Part shown: positions 16,996 through 26,651 of the stretch, piece after piece
Layout: each line of letters starts with the position of its first letter
Numbering within the stretch: the first letter of the stretch is position 1
NCBI RefSeq assembly: GCF_030812995.1
Contig: NZ_JAUSTT010000017.1
Location: 48,712-112,711 of the forward strand
Direction: 5' to 3'
Source: Bacillus chungangensis
GTDB taxonomy: Bacteria; Bacillota; Bacilli; Bacillales; Bacillaceae_C
DNA: 64,000 nt
Notes under the pieces: model-generated
What the model was told of the DNA's origin: nothing
Databases searched by the model: none
Seen by the model: the letters and a program-made list of their open reading frames with translations, nothing else
Position numbers and translations under genes: made by a program

Positions 16996-18750
16996 TTGGA
17001 AACTTTTAAGAGGTTAAAAGTATTTTATTGGCCGTATAAAAAATACTTTTTTACTTCGATGTTGTTTTTAATATTTGTAACGGCCATAACTGTTATCTAT
17101 CCGATTATTTTGCAATTGACGATTGACGATGTTGTTTTGGAAGGGAAATATCACTTCATACCCTACTTAGCAATTGGATTGATCGTCATCATGATTTGTA
17201 AAGGAATTGCAACTTTTATTCATCAGTACATGGGAGATTTATTTGGGATAAAATCAATCTATCGGTTGCGGAATAAATTGTATGAAAAGTTGCAATTTTT
17301 GCCTTTTAGTTACTATGATAATGCAAAAACAGGCGATTTAATGTCGCGGCTGACTGCAGATGTAGAAGGATTTCGCTTTTTTTTATCTTTTGGTTTTACA
17401 GAATTACTGCGGTTTGTACTTTTATTAACAATCAGCTTTAGTGTCATGTTTTATTATTCTGTTCCTCTTACTTTCGTTACGATGATCTCATTGCCATTTC
17501 TCGGCGTTGCTGTGTATCGCTTTGATAAAGTAGTTCATCCAGCATTTCGGGGAATGAGGAAATCATTTGGAAAATTGAATACGAATGTTCAAGAAAATAT
17601 TAGCGGTATTCAAACAGTAAAGTCTTTATCACGAGAAGCATTTCAAACAGAAAAATTTAATGTTTCAAATAGTGATTACAAAGAACGTAATATTAAAACA
17701 GCGAATATTTGGGCTAAATACTTTCCTTTAATGGAATTCCTGGGAAATGTCTGTGTCATTGCCTTGTTGGGTTACGGCGGGTACCTTGTTATGAACGATC
17801 AGCTTTCTTATGGGGAATTAGTGGCATTTTATAGCTTGGTAGGTTATATTTTATGGCCAATCATGAGTCTTGGATTTACCATTAATATGTTTTCACAAGC
17901 GAAGGCATCTGGTGAACGGTTGTTGGAAATTTTAGATGCTGATGAGAAAATTGTTGATTGTAGCAATGCTCTAGAAAGGGAAAAGTTTGAGGGGAAGGTC
18001 ACTTTTAAAGATGTCACTCTTCGCTATGCAGATGATGAAAATGCTGCATTAAAACGGATCAATTTTACAGTAGAACCAGGGCAAGTGATTGGATTGATTG
18101 GTTCAACAGGATCTGGAAAGACAAGTATTACGCAATTAATTACTCGTTTTTATGAGCCGGTTTCTGGAGAAGTATTAATTGATGATAAAAAGGTGGATCA
18201 TTATTCACTGCATTCTTTAAGAAATAATATTGGCTTTGTTTTGCAAGAGTCGTTTCTTTTTTCTTCTACTATTAAAGCAAATATTTCATATGGAAGACCT
18301 GATGCAACAATGGGGGAGATTATTGATGCAGCAAAACGCGCACAAGCTCATCACTTTATTATGGAGCTTCCAGATGGGTACGACACAATGCTTGGGGAAC
18401 GGGGAATGGGTCTTTCAGGAGGCCAGAAACAACGAATCGCTATTGCTAGGGCAATTTGTCTAAATCCAAGCATTCTTATTCTTGATGATGCGACAAGTGC
18501 AGTTGATATGGACACAGAGTTTCAAATTCAGCAAGCACTTCGCGAAGTAATGGCGGGGAGAACAACTTTTATTATCGCCCATCGGATTTCTTCCTTAAAA
18601 CATGCTAACGAAATTTTGGTGCTTGAGAATGGAAAAATTGCTGAAAGAGGAACACACGAAGAGCTTCTTTCCAATAATGGGCCATATCAGCGTATTTATG
18701 AGATTCAATATAAAGATCGGCATACAGTGATGCAAGGGCAAACGGGATGA
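16996..18750 (+). CDS. bmrC: Heterodimeric ABC multidrug exporter subunit, BmrC (YheI)-like
   Basis: This 584-residue half-transporter starts at TTG after GGGAGGAGGG. Six membrane helices occupy about 15-300. The nucleotide-binding domain has Walker A GSTGSGKTS (about 368-376), a canonical signature LSGGQ (about 473) and Walker B LILDDATSAVD. In Walker B the catalytic Glu is replaced by Asp, the degenerate-site hallmark of BmrC-type subunits. The H-loop IIAHRISS is intact. The partner follows after 15 bases and has the complementary degenerate signature. Family members export drugs and are induced by ribosome-targeting antibiotics in B. subtilis. Here the gene follows a palindromic operator and no bmrB-like leader ORF was recognised. 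Confidence 0.9.
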   Translation: METFKRLKVFYWPYKKYFFTSMLFLIFVTAITVIYPIILQLTIDDVVLEGKYHFIPYLAIGLIVIMICKGIATFIHQYMGDLFGIKSIYRLRNKLYEKLQFLPFSYYDNAKTGDLMSRLTADVEGFRFFLSFGFTELLRFVLLLTISFSVMFYYSVPLTFVTMISLPFLGVAVYRFDKVVHPAFRGMRKSFGKLNTNVQENISGIQTVKSLSREAFQTEKFNVSNSDYKERNIKTANIWAKYFPLMEFLGNVCVIALLGYGGYLVMNDQLSYGELVAFYSLVGYILWPIMSLGFTINMFSQAKASGERLLEILDADEKIVDCSNALEREKFEGKVTFKDVTLRYADDENAALKRINFTVEPGQVIGLIGSTGSGKTSITQLITRFYEPVSGEVLIDDKKVDHYSLHSLRNNIGFVLQESFLFSSTIKANISYGRPDATMGEIIDAAKRAQAHHFIMELPDGYDTMLGERGMGLSGGQKQRIAIARAICLNPSILILDDATSAVDMDTEFQIQQALREVMAGRTTFIIAHRISSLKHANEILVLENGKIAERGTHEELLSNNGPYQRIYEIQYKDRHTVMQGQTG

Positions 18751-18765
18751 GGTGAAATTGAAAAG

Positions 18766-20589
18766 ATGTTAGAAAAAAAGAAAATAAATCCACAGGTGCT
18801 GGAACGTTTCCAATACTCAACTGATCAGGTAATTGACAAGCCCTTTAACTGGAAACAAATGTGGCGGCTGCTCGGATATTTAAAGCCATATACAAAAAAA
18901 TTGCTGCCATTATCTATCTTTGCTGTTCTTATTACAACATTTGTACGGTTAGTAATTCCGATTTTAATTGGAGTATATGCCATTGATAAGGCGATTTCTG
19001 GAAAAGATGCAAAGCTTTTATATGGCGTGGTTGCAATGATAGCCCTGCTTTATTTCTTGTCATATGTTGCTAATATGCTTCGTATCCGGTGGATGAACCA
19101 GCTTGGCCAAGGTGTTATTTATGATATTCGAAAGCATTTATTTACGCACGTGCAGCATTTATCACACCGTTTCTTTGATCAGCGTTCTGCTGGTTCTATT
19201 CTTGTACGGATTATGAACGACACTACTTCATTACAAGATCTCTTCACAAATGGAGTTATTAATTTATTTATGGATATGATGATGCTCCTTGGTGTGATTG
19301 CCATCTTATTCGCTTTAAGCCCAGAGCTCACTATGGCAGTGATGATCATTTTGCCAATGATGTTTTTTATTTCAACAAAGCTGAGGAAAAATATCCGACG
19401 CTCTTGGCAATATATGAGGATTAAGCAATCGAAGCTCAATTCACATCTTAATGAAAGCATACAAGGAATTCGTGTTACACAATCTTTTACCCAAGAAAAA
19501 GAAAATATGGCTTTCTTTGATGGGGTAAATTTTGAAAACTATGAGGCTTGGCGAATTGCGACAAAAAAATCGGCGATGTTTCGTCCACTCGTAGACTTAA
19601 CGAATGCGATTGGTTCTGCAGTCCTTATTTGGTATGGAGCCCACTTAATTCAGACCGGTTCTCTCGCATTAGGAGAATTTGTTGCTTATGCTTTTTATCT
19701 AGGGATGTTCTGGGAACCTATTTCTCGACTTGGAATGGTATATAATCAGCTTTTAATGGGGATGGCTTCATCGGAGCGGATATTTGAATATTTAGATGAA
19801 CAGCCAATCGTCTCAGAAAAAAAACACGCTGCAGTGTTAAAGGATGTAAAAGGACATATTGTTTTTGATCACGTCTCATTTTCCTATGATGAAAAGCGTC
19901 CTGCTTTAAAAGATATTAACCTACACATTCATGCAGGAGACACCGTTGCGCTTGTTGGCCATACTGGGTCAGGGAAAACGACCATTGCAAATCTGATCAC
20001 ACGCTTTTATGACCCTACTGCAGGAGCTGTTAAAATCGACGGACATGATTTGAAGGATGTATCTTTACAAAGTTTGCGCAATCAAATTAGTGTTGTACTG
20101 CAAGAAACATTTATATTTTCAGGAACAATCATGGAAAATATCCTATTTGGACGTCCTCATGCGAGTGTCGAAGAAGCAATCAGTGCAGCTAAAGCTGTAG
20201 GAGCACATTCGTTTATTAAGAAATTGCCACAAGGCTATGATACACAAGTGGAAGAACGAGGAAATATTCTATCTGTGGGCGAGAGGCAGCTACTGTCTTT
20301 TGCACGTGCGTTATTAGCTGATCCCCGTATTATTATTCTGGACGAAGCAACCGCCAGTATAGATACGGAAACAGAAATAAAAATTCAAGAAGCATTAAAA
20401 ACGCTACTAAACGGAAGAACAGCCATTATTATAGCTCACCGCTTGTCTACCATTAGAGAAGCAGATACAATTTTTGTTCTTGACCACGGCGAAATCATCG
20501 AAAAGGGAAATCATGAACAACTAATCAAGCATAAAGGAGAATACTATCGTTTAGTAAAAGCTCAATTTAATATGCTTAAAGTTATGTAG
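18766..20589 (+). CDS. bmrD: Heterodimeric ABC multidrug exporter subunit, BmrD (YheH)-like
   Basis: This is a 607-residue half-transporter. An N-terminal cytosolic extension of about 40 residues precedes six membrane helices. Walker A is VGHTGSGKTT (about 397), the signature is the non-canonical LSVGE (about 501), and Walker B is IIILDEATASID with an intact Glu. The signature of this subunit and the Asp-type Walker B of the preceding one would form the degenerate ATP site. The Glu here and the LSGGQ of the partner form the active site. The gene is co-transcribed with its partner and ends at a strong terminator. Confidence 0.9.
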   Translation: MLEKKKINPQVLERFQYSTDQVIDKPFNWKQMWRLLGYLKPYTKKLLPLSIFAVLITTFVRLVIPILIGVYAIDKAISGKDAKLLYGVVAMIALLYFLSYVANMLRIRWMNQLGQGVIYDIRKHLFTHVQHLSHRFFDQRSAGSILVRIMNDTTSLQDLFTNGVINLFMDMMMLLGVIAILFALSPELTMAVMIILPMMFFISTKLRKNIRRSWQYMRIKQSKLNSHLNESIQGIRVTQSFTQEKENMAFFDGVNFENYEAWRIATKKSAMFRPLVDLTNAIGSAVLIWYGAHLIQTGSLALGEFVAYAFYLGMFWEPISRLGMVYNQLLMGMASSERIFEYLDEQPIVSEKKHAAVLKDVKGHIVFDHVSFSYDEKRPALKDINLHIHAGDTVALVGHTGSGKTTIANLITRFYDPTAGAVKIDGHDLKDVSLQSLRNQISVVLQETFIFSGTIMENILFGRPHASVEEAISAAKAVGAHSFIKKLPQGYDTQVEERGNILSVGERQLLSFARALLADPRIIILDEATASIDTETEIKIQEALKTLLNGRTAIIIAHRLSTIREADTIFVLDHGEIIEKGNHEQLIKHKGEYYRLVKAQFNMLKVM

Positions 20590-20594
20590 AAAAA

Positions 20595-20628
20595 AAATCT
20601 TTCCCAAATATTTGGGAAAGATTTTTTT
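20595..20628 (+). terminator. Terminator after bmrCD
   Basis: AATCTTTCCCAAA and TTTGGGAAAGATT form a perfect stem followed by seven T. It abuts repeat copy R1. Confidence 0.92.
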
Positions 20629-20785
20629 ATCCCACATCTAACTGGCAGTAAGACCCCCACCTCAAGAGTAAGAGGAATCGAAGAAGTCTAGGTGGGGGAT
20701 AACTGCCAGTAAATGTCCGATTGGTTCAACTAACCATCAGTGGGGGATGAGAGAAAACCCCCACTGATGGAAGTTTCACTTTATA
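20626..20785. repeat. Dispersed hairpin-rich repeat, copy R1
   Basis: This copy of about 160 bases starts TTTATCCCACATCTAACTGG and ends GGAAGTTTCACTTTATA. The outer arms CTGGCAGT...ACTGCCAG and CCCCCACCT...AGGTGGGGG form one long stem. ATCAGTGGGGG...CCCCCACTGAT forms a second. It is nearly identical to R2, and related copies are at 37790 and 40306. Confidence 0.9.
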
Positions 20786-20831
20786 ATGATACCAGATCAG
20801 CTGTTTGTATTGGTTTAAATTTAATAGATTT

Positions 20832-21052
20832 GGTTTATAATTCGTTCACTTCAGCTGATAAATCGATTGATTTACTTATGCCTCATTCACTTCGGCATAT
20901 AAATTGATTGATTTAGCTTACAACTCAGTTATTTCATCGGCATATAAACCGATTAACTGGGCTTAAAAGTACGCTTATCATCGATTGCTCGGCTTGTAAC
21001 ACGTTCACTTCGGCGCTTATAAATCAGTTAAATAGGCTTTAAACGAACGGAT
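20832..21052. repeat. Degenerate tandem repeat, about 45-80 base units
   Basis: Four or so diverged units each combine a TTCACTTCGGC-like core with ATAAATCGATTGATTTA-like and GGCTTATAAC-like segments. TTCACTTC[A/G]GC occurs near 20844, 20886 and 21004. No ORF runs through it. The rest of the gap to 21312 is AT-rich and shows no other feature I can support. Confidence 0.6.
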
Positions 21053-21312
21053 AATTTGGACTCATGAATTTGATTAATCGTAAATTAAGAAATAAGCTAG
21101 CTGATTTTCAAGTTAGTTTACTAATACTCACCTAAATTTTTCGCATCCACTTTATTTCTACACCTCAAGTCTGATAAAAAAATCAAGCTCTAGGTACTTC
21201 AGTATTTGTTAGATTATCTTTAAGATGATAGTAGAGTGAAAAGACGGTTAAAGATATTATTTTCATCAGCTAGATTCCCAAAATTTAGCACAATCAAAAA
21301 AGGAGATGACGT

Positions 21313-21609
21313 ATGATGCCAAAATTCTTGTTTATTCTGCTAATGATTATTGCTGGTTTGGTTGTATTATCAAGTATAGGACCTTTGCTTTCACTTGCAA
21401 TCGGTCTTGTAATTGTGTATTTTTCTTTTAAAGAGTTTCTAAAAACGAATGCTGTTTTCAGTAAAGTGATTTGGCTTATTTTTGGTTTAATTGGGATAAA
21501 AATTTGCTTTTCAAGTTTCCCAGCAGCGTTCGGAATTATTGCTTTAATCTTTTTGTATTTTGCTTATAAAGCATGGAAAGATAAAGAATCTTCTGCCTCA
21601 CATGAGTAA
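21313..21609 (+). CDS. Small membrane protein upstream of liaFSR (LiaI-like)
   Basis: This 98-residue protein has three to four hydrophobic segments (about 5-25, 27-38, 48-62, 66-84) and a short charged C-terminus. AAAAAAGGAGATGACGT precedes the ATG. Size, topology and position before liaF resemble the LiaI/YvlD-type small membrane proteins of cell-envelope stress operons. The sequence match is not specific enough for a firm name. No liaH (PspA family) gene accompanies it. It is probably co-transcribed with the lia genes despite a 156-base gap in which I see no other gene. Confidence 0.75.
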   Translation: MMPKFLFILLMIIAGLVVLSSIGPLLSLAIGLVIVYFSFKEFLKTNAVFSKVIWLIFGLIGIKICFSSFPAAFGIIALIFLYFAYKAWKDKESSASHE

Positions 21610-21765
21610 AATCATTCGTCATAAGAAGTGTTGGATGTCTTTATTAAATGATCCAAGTCTTCAGCTCACTTTCTGTAAATTGAAAAATGGCCGAGGAGCT
21701 AACATAGGATTGGCAATAATTTATGAAAGAGTATGTCATTGGTTGCTGCAAAGGAGAGAGATGTC

Positions 21766-22485
21766 ATGAAAAACATCAAAGATAGTGATTTATTTATCTG
21801 GTTGTCAGTGATATGTGGTGTTGGACTGCTGTTTGAACTCTTTTTTCGTATCGAATCTCTCTTCCTTTTAGGTATTGCTGCACTGTTTATTTATTTAGGC
21901 ATGAAACAAAAAAAAGGAAGTTCTAAAAAAGTATTTTTTATCATTGGTATTTCTTTCGCTGCCATGACACTGTTTATTTCGTTCTTTTTTAAAGCGTTTC
22001 TCTTTATTGCTATACTTTATTTTCTGTACCGCTACTGGTATTTGAAGAAAAAACCAACAGTTATTCATATTGAATCGCCTTCTTCTAATAAAACAAAGCC
22101 ACTCAGAAAGAAACAATTGTTTTTTAAAAACATTTTAATAGGCGATCAGAGGATCGAGGATCAAGTATATGAATGGGATGATATTAACATTCAGTGCGGT
22201 ATAGGCGATATAGTGATTGATCTCGGCATGACAATGCTACCTCTTGGTGAAAATATTTTAATGATCAGAGGGGTTATTGGCAATATTCGACTGCTTATCC
22301 CACATGATACAGCGATTATCATCAATCATTCAGCGCTGACAGGCATGTTAAAAATAGATGGTGATAAAGAACGGCTGCTTAATGGGAATGTCATCTACCA
22401 TTCAGACAATTATGAGGATGCTACACGTAAAGTGAAGATTATCACCTCTCTAGTAGTTGGAGACGTAGAGGTGAAATATATATGA
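21766..22485 (+). CDS. liaF: LiaF-like negative regulator of the envelope-stress two-component system
   Basis: This is a 240-residue protein; the start at 21766 is set by AAAGGAGAG. Four membrane segments lie within about 8-100, followed by a soluble C-terminal domain (about 125-240) with the pattern of the LiaF/VraT family (ISIGDIVIDLGMT-like repeats, MIRGVIGNIRLLIP). LiaF holds the kinase LiaS in check until cell-wall antibiotics perturb lipid II cycling. It overlaps liaS by four bases. Confidence 0.85.
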   Translation: MKNIKDSDLFIWLSVICGVGLLFELFFRIESLFLLGIAALFIYLGMKQKKGSSKKVFFIIGISFAAMTLFISFFFKAFLFIAILYFLYRYWYLKKKPTVIHIESPSSNKTKPLRKKQLFFKNILIGDQRIEDQVYEWDDINIQCGIGDIVIDLGMTMLPLGENILMIRGVIGNIRLLIPHDTAIIINHSALTGMLKIDGDKERLLNGNVIYHSDNYEDATRKVKIITSLVVGDVEVKYI

Positions 22486-23519
22486 GTATTCAGAAAACAT
22501 TTATATACTATTGTGCCTCATTCACTTTTGTGATGACATTGTTGGTCACAACGATGTATATTATCTTCATAAAAACAGATTGGTATGATCAATTAATATC
22601 GATTAGGATCTTTTCGATCCCATTGGTTTTATTTATTAGTCTTTTTAGTATTCTAGCCGGTTGTATTTTTGGATGGATTATTGGTTTGATGGTGAAAAAA
22701 AAAGCAATGGAAATAGAAAATGGCCTGCATGAGCTTGAGATGGGCAATGAGGAAAGGGATTTTTTTTCAGAGGAGAAATTGGAAGAAGTGTCGCTTATTT
22801 GGGAAAGAATCAGACGTATTCAAGCTCGTTTTCAAGAACAGGTAAAAGTTTCCCAACGAATGGCTAATGAACGAGTTGATGCACAAGAAAAAATGAAGCA
22901 AGAAGTGCTGACACAAGAAAGAAGCCGTTTAGCACGTGAACTCCATGATTCCGTGAGTCAACAGCTTTTTGCTGCCACAATGCTTTTGTCTGCAATTACA
23001 CAAAATCCGAATCCAAATGAGCAAACGACACAAAAACAAATGAAATTAGTGGAGGAAATTGTGAACGAATCTCAGTCCGAGATGAGGGCGCTGCTTTTGC
23101 ATCTTAGACCTGCACAGCTGGAAGGAAAAAGCTTAAAGCAAGGGATCGAGGAATTACTGACAGAATTAACAGCAAAACTTCCGATGAAAGTTATTTGGGA
23201 TGTAGAAGATTTGCAGCTTGATAAGGGAATAGAGGATCATCTATTTCGAATTGTACAAGAAATTCTCTCAAATACGCTTCGGCATGCAAAAGCGAAGCTC
23301 CTTGAACTCCGCCTTATTCAAAAAAATAAGCTTGTGATTTTGAAGATCATCGATGATGGTGTTGGATTTGAGCTTTCTGAACAAAAAGCGGGTTCATATG
23401 GACTTGTTCTTTTACGGGAGCGTGTTGCTGAAATTGGTGGTATGATTAGAATGGTTAGTTTTCCAGGAAAAGGAACAAGTATTGAAGTGACAGTACCCAT
23501 TATAAAAGAGGTTGAGTAG
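22482..23519 (+). CDS. liaS: LiaS sensor histidine kinase (NarL-type HisKA_3)
   Basis: This 345-residue kinase has two membrane helices (about 10-30 and 43-68), a HAMP domain and a coiled coil. The HisKA_3 phosphoacceptor motif [19 protein letters not shown] follows. The C-terminal ATPase has the N box ([12 protein letters not shown]) and DDGVGFE. The very short extracytoplasmic loop is typical of intramembrane-sensing kinases such as LiaS. It overlaps liaF by four bases and is followed at once by liaR. Confidence 0.9.
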   Translation: MSIQKTFIYYCASFTFVMTLLVTTMYIIFIKTDWYDQLISIRIFSIPLVLFISLFSILAGCIFGWIIGLMVKKKAMEIENGLHELEMGNEERDFFSEEKLEEVSLIWERIRRIQARFQEQVKVSQRMANERVDAQEKMKQEVLTQERSRLARELHDSVSQQLFAATMLLSAITQNPNPNEQTTQKQMKLVEEIVNESQSEMRALLLHLRPAQLEGKSLKQGIEELLTELTAKLPMKVIWDVEDLQLDKGIEDHLFRIVQEILSNTLRHAKAKLLELRLIQKNKLVILKIIDDGVGFELSEQKAGSYGLVLLRERVAEIGGMIRMVSFPGKGTSIEVTVPIIKEVE

Positions 23520-23520
23520 C

Positions 23521-24153
23521 ATGATAAACGTATTATTAGTGGATGATCATGAAATGGTTCGGATTGGAGTCGCGGCTTATTTAAATATTCAATCCGATAT
23601 CAAACTAGTTGGGGAAGCCGAAGATGGCAAGCAGGCGATTGAATTAGCTTTAAAATTACGGCCAGATATTATTTTGATGGATTTAGTGATGAAGGAAATG
23701 GATGGAATTGAAGCAACAAAGGAAATTATTAAACAATGGCCAGAAGCGAAAATTATTATTGTGACTAGCTTCTTAGACGATGAAAAAGTTTATCCAGCGC
23801 TAGAAGCAGGTGCAACAAGCTATATGTTGAAGACTTCAAAAGCAGCGGAAATTGCCGAAGCAGTCCGTTCTACCTATCGAGGACAATCCGTTCTAGAACC
23901 ACAAGTTACTGGAAAAATGATGAAACGAATGACTGAAGGAACGAAACGCATCCTTCACGAAGACTTGACCAATCGTGAATTAGAAATTTTATTACTAATG
24001 GCAGAGGGGAAGACAAACCAAGAGATTGCCGATGACTTATTTATTGCTTTAAAAACAGTCAAAACTCATGTAAGTAATATTTTAGGGAAACTAGAAGTAC
24101 AAGATCGCACCCAAGCGGTTATTTATGCTTTTAAACATGGATTGGTTAAATGA
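23521..24153 (+). CDS. liaR: LiaR response regulator (NarL/FixJ family)
   Basis: This 210-residue regulator has a receiver domain (about 1-120) with acidic pocket DDHE, phosphoacceptor D in [13 protein letters not shown] and conserved Lys in YMLKTS. A LuxR-type helix-turn-helix follows at about 145-205 ([20 protein letters not shown]). The ATG at 23521 lies one base after the liaS stop and follows GAGGTTGAG. It is the output of LiaFS and is expected to activate its own operon upstream of 21313. Confidence 0.92.
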   Translation: MINVLLVDDHEMVRIGVAAYLNIQSDIKLVGEAEDGKQAIELALKLRPDIILMDLVMKEMDGIEATKEIIKQWPEAKIIIVTSFLDDEKVYPALEAGATSYMLKTSKAAEIAEAVRSTYRGQSVLEPQVTGKMMKRMTEGTKRILHEDLTNRELEILLLMAEGKTNQEIADDLFIALKTVKTHVSNILGKLEVQDRTQAVIYAFKHGLVK

Positions 24154-24206
24154 TCGATATGTTACAGTAACCAAAAAATATAGCACAAAGCTTACCGTAA
24201 TCGTTA

Positions 24207-24363
24207 TTTATCCCACATCTAACTGGCAGTAAGACCCCCACCTCGAGAGTAAGAGGAACGAAGAAGTCTAGGTGGGGGATAACTGCCAGTAAATGTCCGA
24301 TTGGTTCAACTAACCATCAGTGGGGGATGGGAAAAACCCCCACTGATGGAAGTTTCACTTTAT
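24207..24363. repeat. Dispersed hairpin-rich repeat, copy R2
   Basis: This is almost identical to R1, with the same ends and the same paired arms, differing at only a few positions (for example CTCGAGAG for CTCAAGAG). It fills most of the 24154-24494 gap between liaR and ktrC; the remainder holds only an AT-rich ktrC leader. Confidence 0.9.
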
Positions 24364-24494
24364 CTTGAGAATAGCAGGTGAGCTTTTTTCTAATCTTTGA
24401 ATATGATGACATATCCTAAGGGAAGAATTATTAGTTTACAACGGACTTGTGTTAAAATAAGTAAACAATATCCGAAATAGATGGAGGAATTTTG

Positions 24495-25160
24495 ATGAAA
24501 AAGGAGTTTGTTGTCATCGGTTTAGGGCGATTTGGTGGAAGTATATGTCGCGCGCTTGCTGAGCAAGGGATGGATGTGATGGCGATTGACCAAGATGAAG
24601 ATAAAGTCAACGAATTTTTGGATATTGCAACACATACAGTCATTGCTAATACAACAGATGAAAGTGTGTTAAAAAATTTAGGTATTCGGAACTTCGATCA
24701 TGTAATTGTAGCAATTGGCGAAGATATTCAGTCAAGTATTCTAACCACACTAATGTTAAAGGAAATGGGCGTAAACCATATTACAGTTAAAGCGCAAAAC
24801 GATTATCATGAAAAAGTATTAAGAAAAATCGGTGCGAATCATGTTGTTCATCCTGAAAGGGATATGGGGAAGAGAATAGCACATTATATCGTTTCAAATA
24901 ATGTCCTTGATTACCTAGAGCTTTCGGATGAATACAGCATAGTGGAAATAGCTGTAAATAGTTTGTTAATCGGGCATTCTTTAATTGAATTGGATGTTCG
25001 TGCTAAGTATGGACTGAATATCGTTGCAATCAAAAGGGGGAAAGATATCATTGTGTCCCCACAAGCAGACGATTACCTAGAAGAGGGCGATATTTTAATC
25101 GTTATTGGCGCCGATAGCGATATTAACCGCTTTGAGAAAAAAGTGATGACTGTAGATTAA
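24495..25160 (+). CDS. ktrC: KtrC, regulatory RCK subunit of a K+ uptake channel
   Basis: This 221-residue protein has an N-terminal RCK_N Rossmann domain with GLGRFGG (residues 9-15) and the acidic end of strand beta-2 (AIDQDEDK). A C-terminal RCK_C domain follows (about 140-220). KtrC forms an octameric ring on the membrane pore KtrD and gates K+ uptake in response to ATP/ADP and c-di-AMP. No pore gene is adjacent, as in B. subtilis where ktrD is elsewhere. The location near rnjA supports KtrC rather than KtrA. Confidence 0.88.
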   Translation: MKKEFVVIGLGRFGGSICRALAEQGMDVMAIDQDEDKVNEFLDIATHTVIANTTDESVLKNLGIRNFDHVIVAIGEDIQSSILTTLMLKEMGVNHITVKAQNDYHEKVLRKIGANHVVHPERDMGKRIAHYIVSNNVLDYLELSDEYSIVEIAVNSLLIGHSLIELDVRAKYGLNIVAIKRGKDIIVSPQADDYLEEGDILIVIGADSDINRFEKKVMTVD

Positions 25161-25209
25161 TCAAAAAAGCTAAGCGTATATATAAGGATCTATCATTACG
25201 ATTGATAGC

Positions 25210-25239
25210 GGCATAACACTTTCATGTGTTATGCCGTTT
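25210..25239 (+). terminator. Terminator after ktrC
   Basis: GGCATAACAC-TTTCA-GTGTTATGCC-like stem followed by GTTTTTCG. Confidence 0.88.
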
Positions 25240-25415
25240 TTCGTTAAATTTGATTGTTGAAAGTCAAGGACATCTACACAGTTATAATCTGTTATATCTG
25301 ATTGTCGCTGTTTTATATTACAATCTTACCAATAAATCATGTAATTGTTGAAAAAACAACTACAAATAAGAAATCATAAACATACAAATTAAGTAAAGAA
25401 AGAAAGACCCCGCTC

Positions 25416-25967
25416 TTACTTATTTTCTTCTAACAATTTGTTTACATATGTGATAAGAGGAGCAATAGCAGTTTTTTCAGTAAAATCAACAGTACCCCCA
25501 TAAGTTTCAAGCAACATTTTATCTTCATCTGAAAGTTCATTTTCTGGCTTTCTAGCTACGGTTGTTTTTAGCATTGCCATCATAGATTTATGGATTAGAT
25601 TTAATTTTTGGTAATCAATGCCACCTCGAAAATGAAAAAATTGAATATTTTTTTGCATTTCTAACGTAAATGATTTATTTAAAATAGGGAGATACTGTTC
25701 TTTATTTTCAGGATTGGCTAATCCAACTGTAAAAACGATTCGTTTTTTATTATTTAGGCTTTCATCATTTTTAGTAATGATAGAAATGCCGTTAATACCT
25801 CCTGCATATAATCCACCGCCAAAAATAATAATATCATATTTTTGTAGGGTAGCTTTATTAATTTTAGAAGCTTCAAATAAATCGCATTGCAACCTTTCTG
25901 AAATCCATTCCGCATATTTTTTTGTACTACCATACTTGGATTTATAAACAGTAACGACTTTTTTCAT
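25416..25967 (-). CDS. Flavodoxin-domain protein (HemG-like)
   Basis: This 183-residue protein has a flavodoxin fold with an N-terminal FMN phosphate-binding loop (YKSKYGSTKKYAEW, about 8-21) and the GGGLYAGGI loop (about 50-58). Related proteins include menaquinone-dependent protoporphyrinogen dehydrogenase HemG, but Bacillaceae normally use other enzymes for that step, so the substrate is uncertain. It lies 20 bases downstream of a MarR regulator gene and is probably controlled by it. The pair replaces adeC, which separates ktrC from rnjA in B. subtilis. Confidence 0.8.
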   Translation of the reverse strand: MKKVVTVYKSKYGSTKKYAEWISERLQCDLFEASKINKATLQKYDIIIFGGGLYAGGINGISIITKNDESLNNKKRIVFTVGLANPENKEQYLPILNKSFTLEMQKNIQFFHFRGGIDYQKLNLIHKSMMAMLKTTVARKPENELSDEDKMLLETYGGTVDFTEKTAIAPLITYVNKLLEENK

Positions 25968-25987
25968 GCTTTATATCGCCTCATTCT

Positions 25988-26455
25988 TTATTTTTTTGCT
26001 ATTTTTATCGAATCAATGTTTTCGGATAATTTAAGCAGAATCTTTAAACATAATTTGGCTTCGCTATCATTAATATCTTTGAACAATTCTTCAATAAATT
26101 TTTCGTTTTTCTTGCGGCTTTTTAATTCATAATTAAATGCTTTCCGAGTGACTAATATTCTTGAAACTCGATTATCTTTTTTATCTTTTTCGATTGTTAC
26201 AAATTCCTTTTCTTGTAATCGTAATGCTACCTGCTTGACATTTTGGTGGGAAAGACCGACTTTTATAGCAGCTTCACTAATTGTAGGTGGTTCTTCAAAA
26301 AATGTAGTGATGGTAGCGAGCAAAAACCATTGTTTTGTAGTTAGTTCACCAAGAAATTTATTGCCGATGGTCTCTAATTTGGTTGACACTAAAAATAATG
26401 TCCCAAATATATTTTTAAATGTTCCAAGATCAAATGTGTTTATTTCTTCTCTCAT
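25988..26455 (-). CDS. MarR-family transcriptional regulator
   Basis: This 155-residue protein has the winged-helix pattern of MarR regulators: KQWFLLATITTF, then a recognition region ISEAAIKVGLSHQNVKQVAL, then a wing with KDKKDNRVSRILVT. It is the first gene of a two-gene operon with a flavodoxin protein. A perfect 12-base palindrome lies just upstream, inside the transcribed leader, so autorepression is likely. The ligand is unknown; oxidant or quinone sensing would suit a flavodoxin partner. Confidence 0.88.
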   Translation of the reverse strand: MREEINTFDLGTFKNIFGTLFLVSTKLETIGNKFLGELTTKQWFLLATITTFFEEPPTISEAAIKVGLSHQNVKQVALRLQEKEFVTIEKDKKDNRVSRILVTRKAFNYELKSRKKNEKFIEELFKDINDSEAKLCLKILLKLSENIDSIKIAKK

Positions 26456-26478
26456 GAAAATTCTCCCTTTAAATTTAT

Positions 26479-26490
26479 GTAACTAGTTAC
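26479..26490. promoter_or_regulatory. Palindromic operator of the MarR/flavodoxin operon
   Basis: GTAACTAGTTAC is a perfect 12-base palindrome about 25 bases before the marR start codon and just downstream of the predicted transcription start. A partial second copy, TTAACTAGT, lies near 26563. Confidence 0.6.
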
Positions 26491-26506
26491 CCTTTGTGTA
26501 TTAGGT

Positions 26507-26535
26507 ATTATATTACCTTTATTGAAAAAAGTCAA
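26507..26535 (-). promoter_or_regulatory. SigA-type promoter of the MarR/flavodoxin operon
   Basis: On the minus strand TTGACT (26535-26530) and a perfect TATAAT (26512-26507) are 17 bases apart. Confidence 0.8.
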
Positions 26536-26651
26536 TTCTTGACAACTAATAGCATTAAATATTAACTAGTGCTTTTGATTAACCCGCTTACTACATTGGA
26601 ATAAAAGTTTGATCATTAAATTGATGTAAAAACTCCATTCGGTTAAAAAAA

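Noticed and set aside
20626..24363. CRISPR array made of the hairpin repeats
   Set aside because: Copies are kilobases apart, each about 160 bases with internal palindromes, without regular spacers or cas genes.
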